7,921 bases of DNA from Candidatus Woesearchaeota archaeon (GCA_016179995.1 JACPCC010000067.1:1-7921), one strand, 5' to 3'. Shown: positions 1 through 5,996, counted from the first letter of the stretch. Program-made: numbers and translations. The notes: a model not told the origin generated them from the sequence alone.

Positions 1-138
1 GCTTTCCCAAATATCATCAAAGGTAAAATTTAAGCCCATCCGTTTAACAACTTTATCAAAACTAGTAATACCATTTTCTGAATCCAAAATAATAGGGAGT
101 GATATTTTTAGTGAACAAAATAGATTTGGTCTAAACAA
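1..138 (-). CDS. N-terminal part of an unidentified ORF, cut by the left edge
   Basis: The minus strand is open from position 138 to the window edge. It reads FRPNLFCSLKIS, then LPIILDSENGITSF and DKVVKRMGLNFTFDDIWES, which looks like real protein sequence (acidic/hydrophobic alternation, good codon use). I do not recognise the family. No ATG is available. The only in-frame candidate starts are TTG at 138-136 or TTG at 87-85, and neither has a Shine-Dalgarno sequence. The T-rich minus-strand stretch just upstream looks more like the terminator of the preceding genes. It could therefore be a genuine gene with a weak start or the remnant of one. The continuation to the left is not visible. Confidence 0.4.
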   Translation of the reverse strand, partial: MFRPNLFCSLKISLPIILDSENGITSFDKVVKRMGLNFTFDDIWES

Positions 139-156
139 AAATCAAAAAAATAACTA
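132..156 (-). terminator. T-rich transcription stop for the two envelope genes
   Basis: Read on the minus strand this is a run of T tracts (seven T, then five T, then three T), lying about 80 nt after the stop codon of the 166-aa gene. Archaeal termination commonly uses such non-template T tracts without a needed hairpin. It overlaps the possible start of the leftmost ORF, which weakens that ORF's start rather than this call. Confidence 0.4.
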
Positions 157-234
157 TCCTGAATATCAGAATAAATGATTTCTAAAGTGGATTAGATTTT
201 TAATCTCCAACAACCAATATTTAACTATTTAGAT

Positions 235-735
235 TTAACATTTAACTCCAATCTTCTCTAATTCTACAGTAGATAAACAAGTCTTTAAAACTGGACAGAA
301 AATAGCAGGATCTTCAAATGGATTCTTGACAAAGCCAGGCAAGATATATTTGGAAGGCAGGATAAACATACCATTTTTATGTTCATTTTTAAAGTTCTCA
401 CAAGATGGTTTTCTTAGGATGATATTAAATGAATCCCATTCATTAAAACGCAGGCTGAGGTCATAAGAAGCTGCTCTTAGAGTACAAGATTCAACTTCGC
501 TAACTTCATGATAAGTAGCGTTAGTTTTTATTAATGAATAAGAGACCATTTTATCTAAATCTTTTATTTCCAAACATAGAGAGGCTTTTTCTACTAAGGG
601 ATAAAAAGCATTTTCATCAGCCATATTTTCCAGCAGGCTTTTAGTGGCGGCTTCAAATTCTATTTGACTGGGAAAATGAACAGCTTGTCCTGTAGATACT
701 CCACGAATGAAGAGAAGTAGACCGATTAAAAGCAC
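235..735 (-). CDS. Membrane-anchored Cys-containing exported protein, start uncertain
   Basis: No family recognised. The annotated frame starts at a GTG (735-733) with GGTG eight bases upstream and gives 166 aa. The frame is, however, open up to a TAG at 799-801, and the extra residues QKNKVLAIIGVSIV join with LLIGLLLFI to make one complete membrane anchor preceded by lysines. That is what an N-terminal signal anchor looks like, while the GTG version begins in the middle of it. No ATG, GTG or TTG exists in the upstream part, so the true start may be a rare codon (ATA at 789-787, or ATT) or may have been lost by mutation. The rest is a non-cytoplasmic domain with six cysteines, three of them within the last 22 residues, the final one being the C-terminal residue; disulfides are plausible. 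It follows the 342-aa gene closely (or overlaps its end) and is probably co-transcribed and co-localised with it. Confidence 0.75.
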   Translation of the reverse strand: MLLIGLLLFIRGVSTGQAVHFPSQIEFEAATKSLLENMADENAFYPLVEKASLCLEIKDLDKMVSYSLIKTNATYHEVSEVESCTLRAASYDLSLRFNEWDSFNIILRKPSCENFKNEHKNGMFILPSKYILPGFVKNPFEDPAIFCPVLKTCLSTVELEKIGVKC

Positions 736-782
736 AATACTTACACCAATAATAGCTAGAACTTTATTTTTTTGTAACCCGC

Positions 783-1811
783 CTAATATGGGAAGAACCT
801 ATTCTCAGGAGCATGATCGTAATAAACTTGAGGTTTGAGATTAGCGCCGGAATCAGATTCTTCATTAGACTTACTAGAGACACCTGCAGATGTCTTTTGC
901 TGGTAACCTGAAAAATTATGCCTGGCTGTTTCTTTGTAGGCCCATTTGACGTCTTCTTCATCCCAGCCGGCACGAACCAGTTCATCACGAATGTGAGTAA
1001 ACTTTTGTCCAGTTCTTATTTTTTGAGTGATATAATTAATAACAGAAGGAGGAAGATTTTTCTTGGGCTGCTTTGTTCTAAGAAGATAAATCAAACCAAA
1101 TACACCAGCTGCAATTAGTATTACAGCAATACCATAAAGCATAAGCTTACCTACAGTTGGCCTTTCAGCTACTGCTTCTTCTAAAGTTTGAACATTAGTT
1201 TTGGTCTGCACGATACTTTCTTGCAACCCTGCTAAACCAGTATTAACTACTTGAAGATTTTGATTGAGTTCTGATTTTAGATTTTCTTGCCCCGAACTTA
1301 AGCTGCTAATTGCCGTATTTAACCGTTGAATATCACTGCTTAATTCTTGAAATTGAGCCTGTATATTAGCTAAGTCAGATTCTATGGTGCCAACTCTGGC
1401 GTCAGTATTTAAGACGCTGCTTTCCAGCTGTGAGATTTTGGGAGTTAACTGAGATAATTGAGATTGCGCTGCTTGAAGACTAGCTTGTAAAGCAGAATTA
1501 TTAGTAGATATAGCATTTGAAGAGGTAGTTAAATTTCTGGAAGCATTGTTTTGAGTCGAGGGATTGTTAGAAAGATTATTTGAAGAAGTATCGACTGAAA
1601 AACAAGTGCCGACGGTAGTGTTACAGTAAATTTGAAAATTATAACCAGTGGTGGCTTTATAATTATTACATTCCGTATTGGAAATACAAGGGATACTTAA
1701 GTTTGTATCGGCACTAACTAAAAAAATGGAGACCAATATAAAAACTAGGGAGAACAATAATAAAGCCATAATTTTAAATGAACTAGACCTTAAATTTAGT
1801 TTTAACAGCAT
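783..1811 (-). CDS. Two-TM envelope protein: Cys domain, coiled coil, cytoplasmic helical tail
   Basis: 342 aa, no named family recognised. Visible layout: a hydrophobic signal or anchor at about residues 13-34, ending in VSA before an Asp; a small outer domain with four cysteines at 42, 48, 63 and 70 that could form two disulfides; an Asn/Ser/Thr-rich linker at 74-106 with several N-x-S/T sites; a Gln/Ser/Leu-rich coiled coil at about 107-215; a second membrane segment at about 222-245 ended by RTK and KK; and a cytoplasmic region. That region contains a helical unit at 256-296 (INYITQKIRTGQ, then DELVRAGWDEEDVKWAY), a pattern I recall as common at the tails of DPANN membrane proteins. The start ATG follows GAGAGG by 3 nt and has a TATA box upstream. 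It heads a likely two-gene envelope transcript. A role in cell-surface contact or stalk-like display is inference only. Confidence 0.85.
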   Translation of the reverse strand: MLLKLNLRSSSFKIMALLLFSLVFILVSIFLVSADTNLSIPCISNTECNNYKATTGYNFQIYCNTTVGTCFSVDTSSNNLSNNPSTQNNASRNLTTSSNAISTNNSALQASLQAAQSQLSQLTPKISQLESSVLNTDARVGTIESDLANIQAQFQELSSDIQRLNTAISSLSSGQENLKSELNQNLQVVNTGLAGLQESIVQTKTNVQTLEEAVAERPTVGKLMLYGIAVILIAAGVFGLIYLLRTKQPKKNLPPSVINYITQKIRTGQKFTHIRDELVRAGWDEEDVKWAYKETARHNFSGYQQKTSAGVSSKSNEESDSGANLKPQVYYDHAPENRFFPY

Positions 1812-1872
1812 GTTCCTCTCTTTTCTTGATTTTAACGGATTTGTCTTTTTTATAGATAGTAAAGTTTAAGGG

Positions 1873-1881
1873 TTTATATAG
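1873..1881 (-). promoter_or_regulatory. TATA box of the envelope gene pair
   Basis: On the minus strand CTATATAAA is preceded by an A-rich, BRE-like stretch. It would place the transcription start near 1851, giving a leader of roughly 40 nt before the ATG at 1811 with GAGAGG at 1815-1820 just before it. It sits within 20 bp of the end of the 73-aa gene, so the envelope genes have their own promoter. Confidence 0.6.
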
Positions 1882-1886
1882 TTTTT

Positions 1887-2108
1887 TCATTTATAGCTGT
1901 AATTATAGTACTCGGAATGGTTGAAATGAGATAAACGACGTTTTACTGGCTTCTTTTTGATTGGTAAAATAAAAAGATCTTTACCGGAATGCAAGGTATT
2001 AAAATGAGGAAAGTCTTCCATCAAATGAAAATTACTAATTTCGACGCTGGCAAAATCCAAACAAGATTCGAAATTACTTAAATTTACTCTTTCAATTGGT
2101 TTTATCAT
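1887..2108 (-). CDS. Small orphan protein, 73 aa, basic aromatic C-terminus
   Basis: No family recognised. Translation initiation is well supported: GAGGTG at 2116-2121 lies 7 nt before the ATG, one of the best Shine-Dalgarno matches in the window. The protein has a mixed first half (MIKPIERVNLSNFESCLDF), a central segment rich in His, Phe and acidic residues, and a strongly basic then Tyr-rich tail (IKKKPVKRRL, then SEYYNYSYK). There is no membrane segment and no metal-binding Cys pair. The basic tail would suit nucleic acid or membrane-surface binding, but that is a guess. It lies between the ACT regulator and the envelope gene pair, 87 bp after the former, with an A-rich upstream region that could hold a weak TATA element. 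No overlapping alternative frame looks better. Confidence 0.6.
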   Translation of the reverse strand: MIKPIERVNLSNFESCLDFASVEISNFHLMEDFPHFNTLHSGKDLFILPIKKKPVKRRLSHFNHSEYYNYSYK

Positions 2109-2186
2109 TTGGCCACACCTCGTTTTTTATTTAGTTTGTTTTATTTTTTTTTGTTTATTTTTTATTTAGTCGATAATAATTAATTG

Positions 2187-2198
2187 TAGATTAATCTA
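2187..2198. repeat. 12-bp perfect palindrome at the end of the ACT regulator gene
   Basis: TAGATTAATCTA is its own reverse complement. It includes the stop codon of the ACT-domain gene and lies about 80 bp upstream of the 73-aa gene. It could be an operator for that gene, but a palindrome made of A and T alone apart from one G/C pair occurs readily by chance at this base composition. Confidence 0.3.
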
Positions 2199-2843
2199 AC
2201 CTGTCGTTAAATTAAAGACTACAGCGAAACTTTTCTGCAGTTCTTTTTCTTTGACAATAATCAGATGTTCGGAATGGCAAATCATGGAATCCACTATACT
2301 CAAGCCGTTAGCAGCCAATTCATTGGAAAGCAGAGCAAAGACACCAGGAATTTTAGTGATGTCGACGTTGTATAAAATGGTGATTTCTCCCAAATCTTTT
2401 TCGATGTTGACTATGTCAGCTTTGGGAAAGAGGGCTGAGATATCCACTAAATTTCTTTCATCGATGATAATTTTGATGTACTTATTTACTTCAAATATCC
2501 TGAGTGTATCTCCGCCTTGAAAATCAATCTTTGGATAGAGGTCAGCCAGTTTCTTTCTGACTTGGTCTGTTTTCTTTAGTAAGAGTGAAGCTAGCTTAGT
2601 GCGGCTGAGCACTTTTGATTTTTTGAGCAGAGCATAAACTTCAGGAAGATGGTCTTTCTCTTTGATTTCAAGATGATAACGTCGAATAGCACTGATTACA
2701 GCGTTAAGCGAGCAATTCCAATTTAGTTCTGTAATTATTTTATGAGCTAACGCTCGCACGTTGATAAGATCGTCGTTAAGATCTTTCTTGATGGTAAGAT
2801 GGTTGTCTAAGTAACGCCAAACTTCACGGTTAATGTTTTTCAT
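2196..2843 (-). CDS. HTH plus ACT-domain regulatory protein
   Basis: 215 aa. The first ~60 residues (REVWRYLDNHL ... INVRALAHKIITELNW ... LNAVISAIRRY) match my memory of the N-terminal helical part of a widespread archaeal ACT-protein family with an 'INYSALAR...IKPE...ALRR' pattern. A second helical stretch follows at about 66-106 (LPEVYALLKKSKVLSRTKLASLLLKKTDQV). The C-terminal part (~151-212) has the beta-alpha-beta ACT signature, GEITILYNVDITKIPGVFALL then ANGLSIVDSMICHSEHLIIVKE, related to aspartokinase-type ACT domains that bind small molecules such as amino acids. A ligand-responsive regulator is therefore likely, though ligand and targets are unknown. No Shine-Dalgarno precedes the ATG. 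A TATA box at 2894-2906 gives a ~30-nt leader. It is divergently transcribed from the TPR gene. Confidence 0.8.
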   Translation of the reverse strand: MKNINREVWRYLDNHLTIKKDLNDDLINVRALAHKIITELNWNCSLNAVISAIRRYHLEIKEKDHLPEVYALLKKSKVLSRTKLASLLLKKTDQVRKKLADLYPKIDFQGGDTLRIFEVNKYIKIIIDERNLVDISALFPKADIVNIEKDLGEITILYNVDITKIPGVFALLSNELAANGLSIVDSMICHSEHLIIVKEKELQKSFAVVFNLTTG

Positions 2844-3137
2844 GTGCTAGTATTTGTTTAAGTTAAATTTTAGTTTAGGGTCAAACATGATTGTTTAATA
2901 TATACTCGACCGCAAATATTTTTTAAAACTTGTTGCAGCCTCGTGATACTAAACCTTATTGAATAGTTTTAAATTCTACTTACAGTTTAGTATATTTCAA
3001 AAACTAGTTAAATATTTCATTCTTTATAAATCTAACTAAGATTTGTCATAGTGTTTATATAGAAGATGGTTCGTAGAAGTTAAGTTAGAGGTGATGAGAG
3101 AGAAAAAGAGAAAATTAATAGATATGAGGAAAATAAA
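2844..3137. promoter_or_regulatory. Divergent promoter region between the ACT regulator and the TPR gene
   Basis: About 290 bp without a recognisable gene or tRNA. The minus-strand TATA element AGTATATATTAAA lies at 2894-2906 and serves the ACT regulator. The plus-strand element TTTATATAG at 3053-3061 serves the TPR gene, with a second weaker candidate CTTTATAAAT near 3022-3031. Between them is a perfect 9-bp inverted repeat, ATACTAAAC (2946-2954) and GTTTAGTAT (2985-2993). The plus-strand leader carries an 8-nt anti-SD match, GAGGTGAT, at 3088-3095, about 45 nt before the TPR start. Confidence 0.55.
2946..2993. repeat. 9-bp inverted repeat between divergent promoters
   Basis: ATACTAAAC at 2946-2954 is the exact reverse complement of GTTTAGTAT at 2985-2993, separated by 30 bp (39 bp between centres, close to four helical turns). 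It is midway between the two TATA boxes and could be a dimeric operator bound on one face of the helix. No protein partner can be shown; the adjacent HTH/ACT regulator is the obvious candidate. Confidence 0.4.
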
Positions 3138-3632
3138 ATGGGCTGCTGCACAACAAAAAATAATACTGGTTTCAAAAAAGAATTAGAAGCCCTAGTAGAA
3201 AAAAATGATACACTTTGCAAAAATCTTGGTTCAGGAGCTATAGACCAGCTCGAAGAATTACTAGAGAGGCAAACCAAATTAGAGATAATAGATCATTATG
3301 GCTGTCCTTTGCTTAAACCACTGAAAGTTAGCTTGTTATACAATCTAGGCTGTGCATATGAGCGGACTTCAGGAAATTTAAATCAAGTACTAAAAATTTA
3401 TGAAATGGTAATCACTCTTGATCCACAGCATGACAAAGCTTGGTATAATCTTGGAACAAACCTTATCAAATTGGGAAAATATGATGAAGCTGAAAAAAAA
3501 CTGCAGCAAGCCACTAAATTGAAACCGTATGATCCTGATTACGCTCGAAATTATGCTCATGTAAAGCTAGTGCTGTCAGGAGATGGACGTTTGCGCTTAG
3601 AAGATGCTTTGAGGTATAGGACAGTAAAGTAA
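3138..3632 (+). CDS. TPR-repeat protein
   Basis: 164 aa, soluble. After a helical N-terminal part (residues 12-60) come two tetratricopeptide units: about 63-96 (VSLLYNLGCAYERTSGN ... IYEMVITLDPQ) and 99-132 (KAWYNLGTNLIKLGKYDEAE ... KLKPYDPD). Both carry the diagnostic Y-x-L-G and L-x-P positions. A partial third helix follows (YARNYAHVKLVL). Such proteins are protein-protein scaffolds; the partner is not known. The start ATG has GAGG eight bases upstream, and no alternative in-frame start exists before the TAA at 3081. It has five cysteines in all, two adjacent near the N-terminus (MGCC), which is not an export lipobox because no hydrophobic segment precedes it. A promoter very like that of the next gene precedes it, suggesting shared control. 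Confidence 0.85.
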   Translation: MGCCTTKNNTGFKKELEALVEKNDTLCKNLGSGAIDQLEELLERQTKLEIIDHYGCPLLKPLKVSLLYNLGCAYERTSGNLNQVLKIYEMVITLDPQHDKAWYNLGTNLIKLGKYDEAEKKLQQATKLKPYDPDYARNYAHVKLVLSGDGRLRLEDALRYRTVK

Positions 3633-3634
3633 AG

Positions 3635-3643
3635 TTTTTATAG
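3635..3643 (+). promoter_or_regulatory. TATA box giving a leaderless nucleotidyltransferase transcript
   Basis: TTTTTATAG centred near 3639 lies about 27 nt before the ATG at 3666, so transcription should begin at or a few bases before the start codon. No Shine-Dalgarno is present before that ATG, which agrees with leaderless translation. The surrounding bases (TATAGAAGA then TTGGTT) resemble those after the TATA box of the TPR gene. Confidence 0.5.
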
Positions 3644-3665
3644 AAGACTTGGTTTTATAACCACA

Positions 3666-4223
3666 ATGGAAAGAGCAATTCATGACAGAAATATTTTAGA
3701 TAAATTTGCTAGAGAATTTTGTCAGATTACAGAAAAACATTGTAAGTACATTGTGGTATCTGGTTTTTTGGCTATCTCCTCCGGACGAACCAGGGGAACA
3801 GAAGATATAGATATGATTATTGAAGTGATGGATTTCGAACGATTTAAGCTACTTTTTGAAGAGCTGACGCACAATAATTTTATTTGTATGCAGTCAGAAA
3901 GAGTAGAAGAGGTATACGAGTATTTAAAAGAAAAGTTGTCCGTGCGCTTTACGTGGAAAAACAAACCCCTTCCAGAGATGGAAGTTAAGTTTACAAAAGA
4001 TCTATTAGACAAATATCAGTTGGAAAACAGAGTGAAATTAAAGTTAACAGGATTAGATATATGGTTCAGCAATGTAAACATAAATGTAGCTTTTAAAGAA
4101 GAGCTATTAAAAAGTCCAAAAGATTTAGAAGATGCAAAGCACTTAATAGTTGTTTATTCAGAAATGATTGATGAAGAGGAGATTAGAATGGTTAAAAAAT
4201 TGATAAATAGATTTAGGCTATGA
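3666..4223 (+). CDS. MNT/AbiEii-like nucleotidyltransferase
   Basis: 185 aa. The N-terminal half shows the DNA-polymerase-beta-like nucleotidyltransferase signature: a glycine turn SGFLAISSGRTRGTEDIDMI with the metal-binding DxD at Asp47 and Asp49. The region PEMEVKFTKD (around 103-112) can supply the third acidic residue as Glu106 on a central strand. Near the C-terminus, KSPKDLEDAKHL (149-160) matches the K-x-x-KD-x-x-D helix seen in AbiEii-type and related stand-alone NTases. These enzymes transfer nucleotides to proteins or tRNA ends, often as half of a toxin-antitoxin pair. The stop overlaps the start of the 86-aa gene by 4 nt (ATGA), so the two are translationally coupled. Substrate and toxin/antitoxin polarity cannot be decided from sequence. 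Confidence 0.8.
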   Translation: MERAIHDRNILDKFAREFCQITEKHCKYIVVSGFLAISSGRTRGTEDIDMIIEVMDFERFKLLFEELTHNNFICMQSERVEEVYEYLKEKLSVRFTWKNKPLPEMEVKFTKDLLDKYQLENRVKLKLTGLDIWFSNVNINVAFKEELLKSPKDLEDAKHLIVVYSEMIDEEEIRMVKKLINRFRL

Positions 4224-4480
4224 AACAAAAAAAAGAAAACATAAAAATGGACAATTTAAAAACTGGTAGAGACAGCCACATGGAGCAGGTAGAAAGATGG
4301 GCGCATTTTGTGAAGGAAAATCCAGATAAATGGAAACCAATCCATACAGAATTTATTAATGCAATATTTGAGAAACACGAGCAATTCATGGCTAGAATGT
4401 TAAAGATGCCTGGCGGAAAAGAGAAACTGATTAAACTGTACGATATCAAGAACATAAATGGTTATAGTTGGGCGAAGTAA
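4220..4480 (+). CDS. Small helical partner of the nucleotidyltransferase
   Basis: 86 aa. No named family can be given, although the core (QVERWAHFVKENPDKWKPIHTEFINAIF) resembles small hypothetical proteins I recall being encoded beside MNT-type nucleotidyltransferases. It is predicted all-helical, very Lys-rich, and has many aromatic and His residues; there is no membrane segment and no Cys. The ATG lies inside the stop of the NTase gene (ATGA overlap), and a second in-frame ATG at 4247 gives a shorter version beginning MDNLKTGRDSHMEQ. The bases upstream contain no strong Shine-Dalgarno, so re-initiation after the NTase stop is likely. It may be the antitoxin, substrate or specificity subunit of the NTase; this is inference from layout only. 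Confidence 0.75.
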   Translation: MKQKKENIKMDNLKTGRDSHMEQVERWAHFVKENPDKWKPIHTEFINAIFEKHEQFMARMLKMPGGKEKLIKLYDIKNINGYSWAK

Positions 4481-4500
4481 CTAATAATTTCAATAAACAC

Positions 4501-4581
4501 AATAACTACAAAAGTTTAAATAAATTATAGTTTTGAGAGAAAAACAGTTACAAAAATAAATAACTACAAAGGTGAAATAAA
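4501..4581 (+). repeat. Direct repeat spanning the serS promoter and ribosome binding site
   Basis: The segment at 4501-4524 begins AATAACTACAAAAG and ends TTTAAATAAA. The segment at 4559-4581 begins AATAACTACAAAGG and ends TGAAATAAA. They match nearly throughout, and a third weak copy (AGTTACAAAAATAAAT) lies between them. The first copy contains the TATA-like TTTAAATA, while the second contains the GGTGA Shine-Dalgarno. Confidence 0.5.
4515..4522 (+). promoter_or_regulatory. TATA box of serS
   Basis: TTTAAATA, preceded by an A-rich stretch, predicts a start near 4545 and a leader of ~37 nt carrying GGTGA at 4571-4575, six bases before the ATG. This makes serS independently transcribed although it follows the NTase pair by only 100 bp. 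Confidence 0.5.
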
Positions 4582-5970
4582 ATGCTTGACTTAAATTATA
4601 TAAGAGAACATCCAGAAATTGTGAAATCATCAGAAAAAAGAAGACGCCACGATCCTGCTATTGTTGATAAAGTATTAAATCTAGATTTAGAATGGAAAAA
4701 AGAATTAAAATTGATGGAAGAGCTAAAGCACAAACGTAATGTTGTATCAGAGGAGATTAATCAGGCTAAGAAGCAGAAAAATGAAACTCTTGCAGTTGAG
4801 AAAATAACAGAAATGCGCACCGTAGCCGAGAATATAAAGAAAACAGAAGAAAAAGTAAATTCATTTCTGATTGAACGTAACGCCACCATAAAAACTATTG
4901 GAAATATATTAGATAAAACCGTGCCAGAAGGCAATGATGAAAATGAAAACAAAGAATTAAGAAAAGTTGGAAAAATACCTAAATTTAATTTTCCCATCAA
5001 AGACCACATCGAATTAGGATTAGAATTAGATTTAATAGATTTAGAAACAGCTGCTAAAAATTCAGGAGCAAGATTTTATTACCTTAAAAATGAAGCTGTG
5101 CTTTTAAGTCAAGCACTGCAACGCTTTGCTATTGACCGTCTGCTAAAGAAGGGTTATACCGTAATTCAAACACCTTATATGCTTAACAAAGCCGCTTTAG
5201 AAGGGGGAGTTAATCTTTCAGAGTTCCAAGATACTATTTACAAGATTGAAAATGAAGATTTATACTTAATAGGTACATCAGAACACCCCTTAGTTGCACT
5301 TAAAAAAGACCAAACTTTAGAAGAAAAAGAATTACCATTTAAAATTTGCGGAGTCAGCGCTTGTTTTAGAAAAGAATTAGGCGCGCATGGACGAGATACT
5401 AAGGGTATTTTTAGAGTTCATCAATTTAACAAAATAGAACAAATAGTTTATTGCAAACCAGAAGATTCAGAAAAATTCTTCCAAGAAATGGAACGCAATT
5501 CTGAAGAGATGTTTAAAGAATTAGGATTACCATTTAGAGTTGTTGCTATTTGTACTGGAGATATAGGCAATAAACAAGCTTTGCAGTACGATATTGAAGC
5601 CTGGTTCCCTGGACAAAATGAAAAAAAAGGCTTCTATCGCGAAGTCACTTCCTGCAGTAATTGTAAAGATTATCAATCCGTTACTTTGAACACTAAATTC
5701 CTTCGTAAAGAGGGAAATAAAGAGTATGTCCATATCTTGAATAATACTGCTTTGACTGACACACGCCCTATTATTGCCATTTTAGAAAACTTTCAGACCG
5801 CCAAAGGCACAGTAAAGATTCCTAAAGCTTTATGGCCATATATGAGCGGAATTAAAGAAATTAAGAAGAAAGATGCTCTAAATAAAGATAAGGACAAAGA
5901 TAATGATAAAGCTAAGACTAATAAGATAATTAAGGCTAAATCTACAGGTAAGGCTAAAAAGAAGAAATAA
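4582..5970 (+). CDS. serS: Seryl-tRNA synthetase
   Basis: 462 aa, the common (non-methanogen) class II SerRS, which charges tRNA-Ser with serine in the cytoplasm. The N-terminal ~110 residues are the long antiparallel coiled-coil arm that grips the tRNA-Ser variable arm, starting with the family-typical MLDLNYIREHPEIV. In the catalytic core: the serine-site TSEH at 232-235; motif 2 with FRKE (Arg263) followed by GAHGRDTKGIFRVHQFNKIE; EVTSCSNC at 354-361; and motif 3 with LNNTALTDTR (Arg395) and AILENFQ. Two differences from the consensus I remember: the usual Arg-rich stretch after SNC-x-D-x-Q (QARR or QSRR) is QSVTL here, and the family's A-x-G-R in motif 3 is TDTR. Residues after ~424 form an extra Lys/Asp-rich tail (KDKDKDND ... 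KAKKKK). The start is supported by GGTGA six bases upstream. Confidence 0.97.
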   Translation: MLDLNYIREHPEIVKSSEKRRRHDPAIVDKVLNLDLEWKKELKLMEELKHKRNVVSEEINQAKKQKNETLAVEKITEMRTVAENIKKTEEKVNSFLIERNATIKTIGNILDKTVPEGNDENENKELRKVGKIPKFNFPIKDHIELGLELDLIDLETAAKNSGARFYYLKNEAVLLSQALQRFAIDRLLKKGYTVIQTPYMLNKAALEGGVNLSEFQDTIYKIENEDLYLIGTSEHPLVALKKDQTLEEKELPFKICGVSACFRKELGAHGRDTKGIFRVHQFNKIEQIVYCKPEDSEKFFQEMERNSEEMFKELGLPFRVVAICTGDIGNKQALQYDIEAWFPGQNEKKGFYREVTSCSNCKDYQSVTLNTKFLRKEGNKEYVHILNNTALTDTRPIIAILENFQTAKGTVKIPKALWPYMSGIKEIKKKDALNKDKDKDNDKAKTNKIIKAKSTGKAKKKK

Positions 5971-5985
5971 TAAGAGAGCCAAAAT

Positions 5986-5996
5986 CTTTATAAATA
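5986..5996 (+). promoter_or_regulatory. TATA box of rps17e
   Basis: CTTTATAAATA lies 16 bp after the serS stop and predicts a start near 6018, giving a ~90-nt leader. The leader ends with AGGAG at 6096-6100, seven bases before the ATG. The mid-leader has short tandem-like GATAAGA/GCGATAA words of unknown meaning. Confidence 0.55.

Noticed and set aside
764..1118. 74-aa minus-strand and 66-aa plus-strand frames over the 342-aa envelope gene
   Set aside because: Both overlap a long gene with clear domain layout and a good start; neither has family features.
2109..2186. Terminator for the ACT regulator in the T-rich plus-strand stretch
   Set aside because: On the gene's own (minus) strand the stretch is A-rich, the wrong orientation for a T-tract terminator; it is more likely AT-rich upstream sequence of the 73-aa gene.
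2251..2520. 89-aa plus-strand frame within the ACT regulator gene
   Set aside because: It overlaps the ACT domain of the opposite gene and has no ribosome binding site or family features.
3138..3150. Lipoprotein signal at MGCC of the TPR protein
   Set aside because: No hydrophobic segment precedes the cysteines, so it is not an export lipobox.
3722..4012. 96-aa minus-strand frame within the nucleotidyltransferase gene
   Set aside because: It mirrors the NTase codons; the plus-strand frame has catalytic motifs.
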